From contig CM029119.1 in the NCBI GenBank assembly GCA_016859345.1, forward strand, positions 8,319,412 through 8,383,411: a DNA stretch of 64,000 bases. Direction: 5' to 3'. Positions 11,552 through 24,370 of the stretch are shown piece by piece. Numbering within the stretch: position 1 is the stretch's first letter; each line of letters opens with the position of its first letter. Source of the DNA: Istiophorus platypterus. Lineage: Eukaryota; Chordata; Actinopteri; Istiophoriformes; Istiophoridae. The position numbers and the translations under genes were made by a program. Under the pieces are notes generated by a model. It was not told the DNA's origin and made no database searches. It worked only from the letters and a program-made list of their open reading frames with translations.

Positions 11552-14500
11552 AAGCTTCTCCAATTCTGCACACAGTGAGAAAGGGGGGGGGTAAGTGGCG
11601 GGGGGGTCAGAGGAAATGCTCATTATAGATGCACTAGCCTGAAGAGAATGATCGGTGGGGATGATGGGGGAGGGGAAGAAGAAGTTGTGAAGATGAGAGA
11701 CATGGACGGATGGAGAAGAGGGGACTTCACAGTGCAGGTGCACTTTCCATGTTGTTAATCTGGGGCCACTTTATGCAACCTGGAATTTTTAAGCTGAAAC
11801 AACAGCAGCCTTGGAGGATTTGACATAAATACTTTAAATATACAAGCAATTTGAACATTTCCGTAAACACATATTTCAAAGCCCTGTTACCTCTTCTGCC
11901 TTCCAGGATGGTTTGTTTTGGGTGGTCTTGGCTTTATGCTCAGTACTTGTAGAAAAATTGAAACTACAGCATTGTTTTCCAATTATATTTGGAAAGACAA
12001 CCCAGATCTTAAGTCAGCAGTAAAAAAAACAAAAAACAAAAAAACAATTGGCTATTTGTGCATTTTTTTACAGCTCATTGGTGCTAATTAGTGCCTTTAA
12101 AGTAGACAATTGTGTGCAGCTAATGAACTGCTCAAATGAGCTATTTTGTGTGTACTGTGTTATCTATTTACTATTCGGTTTATTTGAATGGAATCTCACG
12201 TCACTGTTAAAGCTGTTAGAATGATGAGCGGGTAATATGGCAATATGAACAAGAACAAAATATGCCATATGATTTCTATAAGCAAGAATAGCAGTTAGTC
12301 GTCAGCAAAGATTGGCTGATGATAAAAAGTGATATTCTAACAAGTTTCCAATATGTTTAAATATATAATGATGCTTGTCTCACAGCTTCTTTTCTTCTAA
12401 ACTGTACTGCCTACCACCAAACAGATACCTCAGGGGTGGATGAGTTCAGTCATTTCAACACATCAATGATCTGTCAAAATTCATATTTAATAGAGACATA
12501 TCTGTCTTTTCCCACAACAAACACAATCAACCCTACTACAGCATTAGTAACATTTCTGCATCTGAGTACAGATTCGGAGAGCCCATTTACCTATCACAGC
12601 CTGAACTAGTAATTCTCACATGATGCTCATTTGGGACTGTGTCTTTACTGTAAGATCTTTTTAAATTATTCTTTCAATTTGAGTTTCATTCATTTTCTCT
12701 TGATATAGAAAAACTATTCTAGGTCATGCAAACTGAATAAATGAACTTAAATGGTAGCCTGAGGTACTACAGTAAAGGACAAAGGTAAAACACAAAAGCT
12801 GCAAATTACAAAAAAATGAATAACGATAAGGTATAGAGAAAATTGTAATGAATTTAGTTAATTCCTTCAGTTAAATCAGTTCAGGTTTTCATATCAGCAG
12901 TAGAATATTTTGTCCATGAATAGTGGGTCACAAAATATGTATGCTGTAAAATGTTTTACAGAGTGCCTGGTTTCAGGCAATAACCTTAATGTGCATGGTC
13001 CGTGCTGGCTGCTGGACATGTAATGATGCGCTCCAGACCCACAGGCTGAGTATCACTTTAAAATGAGTATTAGACATATGAAAACCAGCATACAGACAGC
13101 AGAGCTTCCTTTTACGTTAATAGCTGTCACGCATAGACATTTAGCTCTGGTGGACATCGAAATAAATCGGTTTAGTAATGGATTCTATATTGTGCCTAGT
13201 GGCCGTCAACCTTTAGTGTGACTTTGGGTAACTGCTGTGGCTAACATTTTGTGTGTGTGTGTGTGTATGTATGAGAGACAGTATGTGTGTGTTTGGTGTT
13301 GGAATGGTGTATTATGACTCACTGCGAGTTTTCAGTGTCTGGCTGTGGGCACACATAAATCTTTGCCACCTCATTGTCCGGTGAGTACTGTGCAGCTGAG
13401 CACAGACTGGTGGAGGGAACATTACTCATAGCTGGTGGAAATGTCAAACATGCTGACATTGCTATGAAAGGATACAGAGGATATACTGTCATGCTTTCTT
13501 TTTTTTTTTGAACCTCCCATTCCTACTCAGGTCCATATCCATTCCTCTACCCACCCTTGGCTTTCCTCAACAATAAAATCCACCTGCCAATTTCCGGGGC
13601 TGAGACCAGAGGAGACGCAAGCACCCAGCATGCATCACCGAGGGGCCGCAGCAGGTCGTCCCAACACCTGTCAGTCAGGGGAAGCTTTTCTAATTATATC
13701 TCACATACAATTACACACATAGACCAATATGTGCAAATGCACACCCACACACACAACTCATTTGCATACATTCACATTACATCCACACACATATTTAGCA
13801 ATTTCCTTGAAGGGCTCTCAGTGGGTTCCTAGTGGCCTTTCAGTGTCTCTTTCCTATACAGGCTCCTGGGATACTGGGATAAGAGTGTGACAGCTTGCTT
13901 TAGGATACACACTAGGCAAGCTTCCCAGTAACTACAATCAGTAGTATCTAACAATTATACTACTTATAATAATAATTACAACCATTTTGGTGAAGTTGTA
14001 GTCAATAAACTAGTGTTAGAACTTAATTGTGCTCCTCAAAGTGAATTTACTGAAATATAAAGTAACTTACTGTAAATGAGAAGTGTTAGATATTTGACTA
14101 ACTGTACAAAATATTTTGCTGTTGTTGGCACAGTAAAATCCTGCCAATCTGTCAGTGCATTTCTACTGCTTAATTAATTGCCAGATTTTTTTGGACTGAG
14201 GGCAACCTTCTGCATGCTATAATAACAAAGCACAACCCAACTATAAATATCAGCTTGTAGCAGTCAAATAGGGGACTACACATCTGAGTTGAGACAAAAA
14301 GAAGGGAAAGAAGAGGACAAAGATGGAGAGGTAAAAAGAAAAAGGAAACATTGCAAAAAGACATAAGCTGAACTCTTATTGGGGAAAGATGGGAAAAATG
14401 GTACAAGGATGCCATATAGGTTGAAATTATGCATGCATGTACAGTACAGTACTTCTTGGTATAACTATAGCCAGACAAAAAAAATAAAAAAATAAAAATA

Positions 14501-15318
14501 AAAAAAATTCTGAAAATCAACAAAAGGTGTTTCTGGGTTTACACAAATATTTCATAGGCCAAAGGGTTCAATCATTTACCATACAATAGCAATATACTCA
14601 ATAGATGTAGAACAAAAAACAAATAACAGGATGATGTGGACCTTACATGGGATGTGAAAAGCGTGGTCTTTCTTTCATTCTTTCATTCTTTCTTTCTTTC
14701 TTTTGATAATCCATTTTCCACTTTGGTGTTAGACAAAATTAATAGGGCTCTTAAAAACTCAGACACTTCTGAGGCACAGAAAAAAGGGGGAAAGAAAACA
14801 GATGACAACAGACAAAGAGAACTGACAGACAGATTCCATAACAGTAAATACTGGGCGGCTAACAGGGAGGCATATGCTTGACAAGTACACAAGTGCAGGT
14901 GTACACAGAGAGCAAACTACAAGATGAACGAAAGATAAAGTTTTAATGTGCAACATACACGTATGTGCTGTGCTTCCTGATTTCACTGACCAGGACATGT
15001 CAACAGCACTGGGTGATGAGAGAGTGACAGGGCGGGTCTTCTATCCCTCATTAGTTTTAAATGTCTCCAGTTTTACAATGTCATTATTTGTACAGGACTC
15101 CCCCTCAAAAGTCTTGTGGTCTGGGGACCAAAGGGACCAAAACATGTCTCATAAATCAACAGAGCAGAGACAGACTATGGATATTTACCCATAAATCACT
15201 GCGGCGGAGCCACCTACAATCAGACTAATGGGGCTGGAAGACGTGCTGTCATCCAAGCCATGATGTCACCAAGCCTGAGCCTGTGGGTGTTGATGTTGGT
15301 GGTGGGTCTCTGGTTCTT

Positions 15319-15345
15319 TGTGTGTGTGTGTGTGTGTGTGTGTGT
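15319..15345. repeat. (TG)13 microsatellite
   Basis: An uninterrupted TG run within a broader GT-rich stretch (15288-15515) of imperfect TGTGTG and TGGTGG motifs. Confidence 0.93.
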
Positions 15346-15607
15346 ATTGGGGGCGCTGTGGGTCTCTTCTCTTGGTATGTGCGTGTGTAGGGGGTTGTCT
15401 GGGTATGTGGTGGTAGGTCTACGGCTGTGCTTGTGTAAGTGTCTGTGGTAAGCGTGTGTGTGGTGTATGTGGGAGGTGGTATGTCTGTTTATATGGGTTT
15501 GTGTGTATTAGCGTGGCCAATGTGTGTGTGCGTATTTGTCTGTCAGTATATTCTTTCATCATGTCTCTAGATTTATGTACATGTTACATTGGTCTATACA
15601 CTCTCAC

Positions 15608-15782
15608 ATAAACACACACACACACACACACACACACGCACGCACACGCACGCACGCACGCACACATGCACGCACACAAACACACACACACACACGCACA
15701 GGTACTGTAGATCCTCGACTGGACTTAACACAAGTATAAAACACACACATTGACATACAGATGCATGCACACACACACACAC
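15608..15782. repeat. CA / CGCA compound microsatellites
   Basis: A CA array interrupted by CGCACG units (15608-15702) and a second short CA array at 15769-15782, separated by about 65 bases of unique sequence. Confidence 0.92.
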
Positions 15783-16604
15783 TGGTCTTGTGGTTAGTGC
15801 TGGCTTACAATGGGTGTGGGATTCCATAGAGAAAATCTAAACAAGTCGAGCGGTTAGCACGGGTCTGCCACGTTTCCACACAATGGCGCTCATTGACATA
15901 AATAACTGGGGACTTTGTGAAATGGGACACCCATTAACTTCTCCTCCACAGATAATTGCCCATTAGATCTTGGAAGAGCACTGGATTGAGAAATAACTCA
16001 ACTCTGACGCTAAATGCAACTTGTAATAATAAAAAAGTCACATTGTGAAAGGGGCCTGGAATCTGTTAAGATGGGTTGGCTTTTCATACTATCATCCAGC
16101 CAAGCACTTGGATTATCAACAAAGCAAACTATGGCTTGTTGTAGGAGCTCTTCAGTCTGTGCCTTTGCAAGGGCTGTGCTTTGAACGTGGAAAAGATGAT
16201 GACAACACAGGAAAAAGAAGACAAGGAAGAAGACTGCAAATTAGAAAAGAAGAAAGGCAAAAATAAATGACTGAGTACACAACTGAAAAAATGCAGCAAA
16301 AGAAACAGAAGCAGCATAGTGAAAAAATGGTAGATTGGGAAAGAAATTGAAAAAAAAAATCAGAATAGCATTTTGTTTCATGGGTTTTGAGCTACATTAT
16401 TGAAAAGTAGATGTAGGCAATAATGATGACTAACAAACGCCTGCAATGCATCCACTGATGTCACTCATGACGTACTCAATTTACTTATAGACACAAATAA
16501 CAACAGCCTTCACCTTTTATGAATCAGAACACATGGTTTTGTTGTCAGCCCCACGTATTCTCTGCAAATTGATGTGCCCATGTCAGCACTTCACTTCCAC
16601 TTAC

Positions 16605-16664
16605 CGTCATCCGCTTCACTCTGTGCGTGTCACGACAGCACACGGAAAGGACAAATGATCCAGA
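16605..16664 (-). CDS. Candidate 60-nt phase 0-0 exon
   Basis: The minus strand has a strong donor (GACG then GTAAGTGG) preceded by 20 open codons, SGSFVLSVCCRDTHRVKRMT, back to an acceptor ending ATGTTAG. Only this frame is open through the segment; the other two contain stops. Both phases are 0, compatible with exon B upstream and the 45-nt microexon downstream. The acceptor is weak: a TTTTTCT tract lies 16-20 bases away from the AG, with purines between. An alternative reading places the acceptor at CACGCACAG and leaves only 16 nt. Local CpG density is raised. Moderate to low support. Confidence 0.35.
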
Positions 16665-17048
16665 CTAACATGACTCATTCAGAAAAATCAAATGCCCCCT
16701 CCCTACATCCTTCAGAGTGCATTCTGCCACACAGGATACTATAAAAAGTCGCTCACAGCCACACAGGGTGCGTCAATTTTGATGTAAAATATGATGACGG
16801 TAATTATCAGCATCCAACTCAAGTCTCTAGGGTTAGAAATAGATCTACAGGCAATGACACATCAGTGAGGAGGCTGATCCTGCCTGTCCGCTTTTTGTGT
16901 CAAATTCTAGATGATCACAGTGAAAATGTGACTTTGCTGTATGTCACACAATTCACATCATTCATGATGTAACTGTAGTGTATGTGTTCAACATACTGTT
17001 CAACATAGAGTAGTAACTTGTGCACATGCACACACAAACACAACACAT

Positions 17049-17065
17049 GCACACGCACACACACA

Positions 17066-17128
<63 letters not shown>
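17049..17128. repeat. (CA)n about 40 units, with CGCG interruption
   Basis: A CA tract of about 80 bases containing one CGCGCA interruption near its start. Confidence 0.95.
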
Positions 17129-17130
<2 letters not shown>

Positions 17131-20100
17131 CACCTACACATGCCAATGGCCATGGCTCTATTTATTTTCCCTCATTAGTTTTAAATGGCCCATCCAGACG
17201 TTACTGTGGCCCCTGCTTTTAATCATTGAAGAGAGCTCGGCTCAGTGCTGGCTTCGTCCTCTTTGATGTCCCTTGTCAGTCCGCCAGCCAACCAGCAGGC
17301 CAATGTCTCTCCTCCCTTCCCTTTCTGCTACTGCAAACAGCAGCAGCTCACTCTGCTGCACTTTGCAAAGGTCTTTTCAGATTGAGTCATGCAACTATCA
17401 AAATACCATAATACATATTTAGATCTCTTTTGAATTACTGGGAGTTAAGTGTATTGATGAGAGAGACAGCAATATTCATTAAAAATGTTGTATGTCTACA
17501 GTACATACTGTACAAACTGTTTAACAACAGAGACACCACAAAGACACCACAAGGCATGTGACTAAAATACACATATTTAGAATGAAAATGATTAAGTGGC
17601 CAAAAGTGTGAATTATGACAGTGTTAGTCAAGCAGACATGTTTTTTTCTGTACTATCTTTTATGCGTTTGCCAATGAAAGGGGGCAGCCCAATAACATGG
17701 ACCTACTGTATGAGTATAATAAGAAAAAGCTCCCCTTTACGAACAAGAGCCCCCAATATGAGATAGCTGGTTTATGAGTTTCTAGATTAGTTGCCACTCA
17801 GCAGTCATATAATTAAACTCTCAAACTATATCTAGTTATGATCTAACATTTATTGCATTGGGAATTTTAATTGGGGTGTTTTTTTTTTTGCAGCTATCAA
17901 ACTGTACTGGAATAAGACAGAAGAAGAGATGAGTTCACAGATGAATTTGAGTCTGCTCTGTTTGAAATTTTTGTCACAGCTATGGATACAGAGACTATTA
18001 ACAACTCCAATAGGTGAATCGATGTTTTCAACCTTCCTCTCCACAGGATGCACTCCACTGGTGAGAACAGTGCCTTATACTGACCAGCTGACTGCAATAA
18101 AAGGTTCATAGAAATCTGCTCAGGATTTAGCTTCATCTATATACTTATAGGCTTTTATTGAGTACCAAATCAGATTCTGCTTTGATTTCAGCTGGCTGCA
18201 TCAGATATGAAATTTATTTTGAGTTTTTTTCTAGGTATGCATACCAACATACAATAAATAGCTACATGGGCTAAATTATGGTAAATGTTATACTGTATGT
18301 TGCATTTCTTATAGTAAATAGAAATATCTACAGATGTTTGATTAACTTACACCTACTATCAAAGGAATTAGGATTTGATATCATATCTGGATTGCACCCC
18401 CACTTTTTCTTCCGCTTAATATGAAACTATGAAGGGACCTAACATGAGTGGGAGTTGGACTGGATAATTTACAAAAAAAATCAGATTGTGATTATTTTGA
18501 CAGAAACTGTGATTAAGATAGGAGTCGAGATTTCTGTGGGAATTTCTGAATTTAATTCCGTTGAAAAAAAATATAAAAATGATAACGATGTGATTTTGGC
18601 TGGGGTCTGTAACAAACAATGCAGGTTCCCTGATGTCTGGGTAATATGATTTGTAGCATGCCGTTAGCACTACAATGCTTCATTTATAATGGTATGATGT
18701 GACACATTTTACCTTCATTAAAAAGTTGCAGCTTCTGCAATTTTGATATTGTATTTGGCCATATTGGGATTTTGATAATATTTCAATGGATTGCTCAGTC
18801 CTACTTGGCAGCTATGGCACACCACTTGTATAAGCTTCCATGAAATAAATGTCTGTTTGTTCTATGTCTTGAATGTAGAAAAACCACCATGTGAGTGTGT
18901 GCATACTCTACATGACAGCAAGGGGGTCGGGCCACAGATACTAATCCACCGACTAATAAGAAAAATTAAGAGAAAAAATGAGCCTTTAATAAGAATGTCA
19001 TCATCCCAGCCTGACCTTGTTTGATTTCCTGACTGGAGGCCTAAACATACACTGTTGGCAAGGACAGCACTTTATTGTGGTGGATAGCTGGATTTGTGCC
19101 TCAATTCATTAGACCGTGAAACACCGTAATAAAGAGAAAAAAAAATGGTGGCTAATGTGCAATTACAGTTAAAACAGGCTGAAAATAAGTAACAATTCAT
19201 TTCAGTTTAGCCTAATGTCGTCACCACATTTACTTCATTTCAAATTTGCAGAGGCAGAGAAAACATTATTTTAAAAACACCTTCATAATGTCTGACCTGT
19301 TTTTTTTTTTTTTTTTGGTCAAATCAGGTGTTGAGAAAAATAGGGTAGAGAGGTAGGGTTAAAACAGCAGGTACATTGCTGTATTCGCTGTGATACTACT
19401 GGGTGGTAGAGTGTTGTACCAGAGAGTGTGTGCTCTCTCCTGATCCCGAAGTGATTTATTCCATTTTAATACAGTATGTTTGCTTTGGAGCATGATATGT
19501 ATTTGGTCATGAGACATTAATAGAGTAGAAAACATGTTGAAAAATGAGCTCACTGACGTGTGTGTTTGAGCACTGTACGCACTTGAGTGTGTGTATGTCT
19601 GTGTGAGTGTGTGCACTGCAAGAGTCTTGAGGCCCATGCTGTCACTCAGCCCAGCTCGCAGGGTGGTCTAAACACTGAACCCTCTTTACTCAGACACACA
19701 CACACAAGCACATGCACGCAAACAAACAAACACTCACTGGTGTACATGTAATGACATACATAACAAAGTATATATAAATATATGGCCATATATATGACCA
19801 TAATGAAGCAATCATATAACCTCAGCGCTTCCCCTCTTCCTGTCCCAAACCGTACACCTAAATATACTGCCGCAGACTCCATCACACAGCAACAGAAATG
19901 GAGAGTCCAGAGGAGAGAAACAGCGCTACACAGCAACCCTTTCATGCTTCACATTTGGTGTGGCAAAGGGTTTCACTGGAGGGATGCTTAGTTTGACAGC
20001 ATGCTGTATTAGCCAGCAAGTGACAGTCATTTGACAGTTTTTTTGGTAAGTCAGTAAAATAGCATTACTGACGTAGACATAAAAGGGGAAGTCTGCTGGC

Positions 20101-21327
20101 CCATCAGGCTAGGATTTCGAAATGTTCATTTAGAATCTGCACTAAAACCGCGCCACAAAATCAGCACGGCCCTTCCAGATAAAACTTCTCAATATTAATG
20201 GCAAAGACTAAACTTGTGTCAGTGGAAGAAATCTGTTTCGAAACATTTTGGAACCAAACTTTCCAAGAGCCAATCAACACTTAAACTTAGGCTGTTTTTG
20301 TTTTTCAGTTAATTGGACCAGAGTGACATTGCATTTGGCCGGCAAACACTAAGCTGGGCAAGTTACCACCTGCAGCAAAATATTTAACGTTTGATTGGTG
20401 CAAAGATTTCACAGATCTGAATATCTTAAATGACAAAATTTCATGTGTAAATAGCACATGGCCATGGCAGTTTAAAATCTAAATATTGATCTTCTTGCCC
20501 CACCACTCACCACTAAGAACACACAGTACTAAGATTACTTACAGAATCATTGCATGAACACAAAAAGAATCAGAGGCGAAAGGGTGGAGAAAAAGGGTCT
20601 ATTTGAGCATGTGTGTGTAATTGCAGCAAAGGAACATAGAAGTTGTGCCAAAGGAATGTGACACAATAGTCGATGGTGTGGTGTTTGTTGACATGTCAAG
20701 AACTGAACCTTCCTGTAAACCATTACCACTCAGAACAAAAACTTAGATGTTTAATCAGAGTTTATACTTTTTTAACAACAAAGAGATACTTTAAAAGAAG
20801 TTCAAACATAAGAAAATTATGTTCCTTTCATGAGTACCAGACCATGGTTTGATTTTCCATATCTGTTCCTCAAAAAGACAACAATCCACAAAGTGAGCTT
20901 ACAAGTGATTTATTTGGGCTATTAGCACTGATGTATCTGGATTAGCTCCACTTTCGTCTTCCAGGTGAGGGGGAAATGAGTCGTTAATATTTGTGCTACA
21001 CTACAGTTCTCCTGCAGTATCACAGCTCACACAGCAGGAAGCACAAGGCTCCCTCCCCTTCCCGCTATTAGACATTCACTGAACAAATACTGCAAATGAG
21101 CCCCGCTTCCCCCACAAAATGGTAATAAGCCATAATTGCCTGTAATCTGAATACATTAGTCCTAAGAGGGTCCTGTTGCTTTTGTGTGCAATCATTGTAG
21201 TGCATGAAGACTAAAATACGATGGCATGACGTTTGGCTCATGAAATATATATTAATGTTACAATACAAAACACAATGACATTGTACATACAATTTCCGTG
21301 TATGTTTATGTTGCTTGATTGGATTCT

Positions 21328-21350
21328 CATTAGCATATGCGTCATGTGAC
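21328..21350. promoter_or_regulatory. POU-like and M-box-like composite motif
   Basis: CATTAGCATATGC, an octamer-like POU site, abuts GTCATGTGAC, the ten-base E-box variant preferred by MITF/TFE factors. The spelling is visible; function is inference. Confidence 0.25.
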
Positions 21351-24300
21351 CGCTGTTACATATGAGAAAGTCTTTCAGACAAGAGCAAAGTCAGTACAAT
21401 TGCAGGGCATTATAAACCTTCAAAAAAACTGGAAATCACATTTTAAAATTGCCCGCAAATAAAAAATGCAATTGCTGCAAAAGTGACTCTCTGGAAATGA
21501 TAAATATTTGCAAAACACTAAAGGCAACCTGAGATTGAAGGAGAGCCAGCAGCACCAACACGATATCCAGAGCCATAATTGATAAGCGTCAGGATCATTT
21601 ACAGTGCTGCTCAGAATTTTTACCAGCCTCTTGGGGAACTTCTTTACTTAATTGCTGTTTTATTTCTTATTGTTTTGTTGCATGTTTTGCTGAATGTGTT
21701 CATCTAATCAACATGTCAGTCTGGAGGCTGGTATGCTTTCTTTCTATCACTCTTGTCTTTGCTTTTATTTTCTCATTGCACCATTTCTTTCTGTGACTCC
21801 CTAGAATTGGAGGCGCCATTGTGTGCTTGCGGCTTGTTTACGAGGAACACTGATTCACCCAGTGAGGTTTGGCTTGCTCGCTCAGGAAGGGGGAGAAATA
21901 TGAATGAATTTACAACACCCCAACCCTCCACCTTGGCCCTCTATTCCCAAATTCTCCAATCATCTTTCTTCCTCTCTACATGCTCCTCAGCCACCTCCAG
22001 TCACACTTTTCCACTGGTGTGAGTGTGTGTGTGTGTGTGAGTGAGAGTGTATTTGTGTAAAGCCAGAGGGGCAGCCAGCACTGGCCAGAGGCTCATTTTT
22101 GTGGCCAGGCCAGTGTGTATCCCGACGGCTTGCAGGCGTCTCGGGGGCCAGCTCCTCCTTCCAGCTCCATTCCCTCACCCTAGGGCCTCTCCAGAGAGTC
22201 TGCAACCAGCCATTGCTTAGTCATTTCTAGATCCTCCAGGACAAAAACCAGTGCTTAGTTTCAAGCGTTTATTAAAAATGACAGGCTGTGTTTGTGAGAC
22301 CTGTCGGCGAGAGGAGGATGAGGGGGAGGAAAAAAGACATGTATCCAAAACTGGAAAGAAAAATTCAGTGTTTTATGGCTGGGTTGGCGATGCAAAGTCA
22401 TGGACTAGCTTGTAATGGCATCTATCCAAAAATGTCAAGGTTAAAAATGTCCACCTGTCTGCCTGCCTTCCTGGCTGCTGATAGTCATGTTCTCTATCTG
22501 TCATGTGCAAGCCTACTGTTGCCATAAAAACCCCAAATATTGCCTATTCTGGTACCATGGGTTTTTATTTAAACTGCAAACTAGCTGGAACTCTCAAACT
22601 TAAACATGCATAAGCGAGGACAGAATCTATATTTATCCCCAGCAGTGAAAAAACATCTAAAACTGTTGGGTGAATTACAGAAAATTAAATTAGTTATTAT
22701 AATCTAGAACACGTATCATCAGGAAGGGTGGCCATAAATTGGATGTTAGTTTATGAGCTGTTAATGATGTGATTAATAAGCTCTAGATTTGAAGAGTCTT
22801 CTTGAGGGTCTTTTTTCTGACATGAAGAGCTGAGTTCCAGCCTTTGGGTCAACTCAATACTTCACGTGGCAAACATATAAAACTACACATGGTTTTCAGA
22901 AAGTTCATGAGTTCAGGACATCAGTGAAGGAAGGGGGTGGTATTTGATTTCTTGCTGACACAAGAGGAAAAAGTTGGGGGTTGATGAGCGGGAGCAAGAG
23001 GGAGAGAGAGGGACAGGGCATGGAGACAGCAGCATCCTCTGCTTCACACCTCATCTTTCCCACGGTATTTGGTTTGTTTACAAGCAGGAGTCAGTGACAG
23101 GTTCGTTCCTTGTATCCTGGCTCTAACCAGCGCCAGGTAGGAGGCAGCCAGGCTGGACCCTTAGGCCTTCCTGCTGCTCAAAACCCCACACAGGCCAGCA
23201 TGACCAACAGGCTGGGATTTCCGTGTCACAACATACCCCCCTCTCTAACCCACAACTGACGCCAAGACCTTCTCCTTCCTCTTTGCTGTCTCATTCTCCA
23301 GGCCCTCTTGCTTTCCCTTTTTGCCATGTCTTCATCTCTCCAGGGGGCTACAGTAGCCGCGAAAGAGCATGACCCACACTGGATGTTTCTCCATCTCTCC
23401 CCCTCTCCCTTTCATCTAATCGTTTCTCCAGTTTGTGCTGTTTTGGCATCAGCGTCCGGATGCTGATACCCAAGACAGCAAACCTGACCCCTGCTGACTC
23501 TACACTGCCTCACCCTCCCCAGAAACAACCCCCACCCCACAGTTAGCCTCAAATCCCAACAACCCACTCCCTCCTAACCCTGTTGTCCCCCCACCCCATT
23601 CCCTTCATGACCTTTTTTGCCACCTGCAGGCCTCTTATTTACAGTGTTTGTGCGTACTGAGATATCCGTGAACGGCTGACTATTCTGGGCATGTGGAACA
23701 TGGCATCAATGCCGGATCGCATCCATGATATTTCCCCTATCTGCACCCCACTACCATACCAAACTCACCATCCCCTGCAGAAGCTGGCTCGGGTGTCTTG
23801 CCTAGTAGCAGTCACAGAGTCTAGAGAACATTTTTGCTTTGTCACAAAAGGCTAGAGAAGTGATACCAAGAGCTTTGAACGCACTGGTATCTGGTGGTCT
23901 ATGGGGGCAAACCAATGGTTTGATGTATTTTCAGACAAGAATGTAATTTAATGCTCTTTTTCCTTATTCCCCCTCTTAATCTCACAACATAAACTGTTAA
24001 ACTTTTGGTGTGTGTTTATATCAAAACATGAGTGTTTTTGATTTTTGATGATTACAACTATGTGAGACTGCATAAGTGACTCACACTGTGTCATTGTGAC
24101 AAGTCTTCTTACACTGCAAAAAACAAACTGAGAGAGCAATAGAAAGAAGACAGAGTCAGAGTGAGTAACGGGCCTAAGAGATTCTGTGTTCCCCATAACA
24201 TGCCTTTCCATCCCAGGCATTTGAAAGAAGAAATACCACAGTCTCTGAAGCGCGGCAGCTCTTGTAAATAATCCGAGTCTGGGCGCCACCTCAGAATCCC

Positions 24301-24352
24301 CAGCCTGGTCCCTGGCCTCGTGGGTGCCATGTCAGTTCAGGAGGAGGGATTT

Positions 24353-24370
24353 GGGGGGGGGGGGGGGGGG
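24353..24370. repeat. G18 homopolymer followed by purine-rich tract
   Basis: Eighteen consecutive G on the plus strand, followed to about 24435 by an almost pure A/G stretch. Likely to form G-quadruplex or triplex structures, and its length may be a sequencing estimate. Confidence 0.95.

Larger units (their letters stand above)
9152..16604. other. Gene-free stretch, probable intron
   Basis: Mostly unique AT-rich sequence. It contains a CpG-richer segment at 11.28-11.56 kb (GTGTCGCGGCGACAGC), another at 13.56-13.69 kb, short TTTC runs at 14.68 kb and GT/CA tracts at 13.25 and 15.3-15.8 kb. Nothing coding is supported. Confidence 0.6.

Noticed and set aside
15186..15290. Minus-strand peptide DDSTSSSPISLIVGGSAA before a GTAAAT donor
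   Set aside because: All three frames from the only reasonable acceptor contain stops, so no exon fits.
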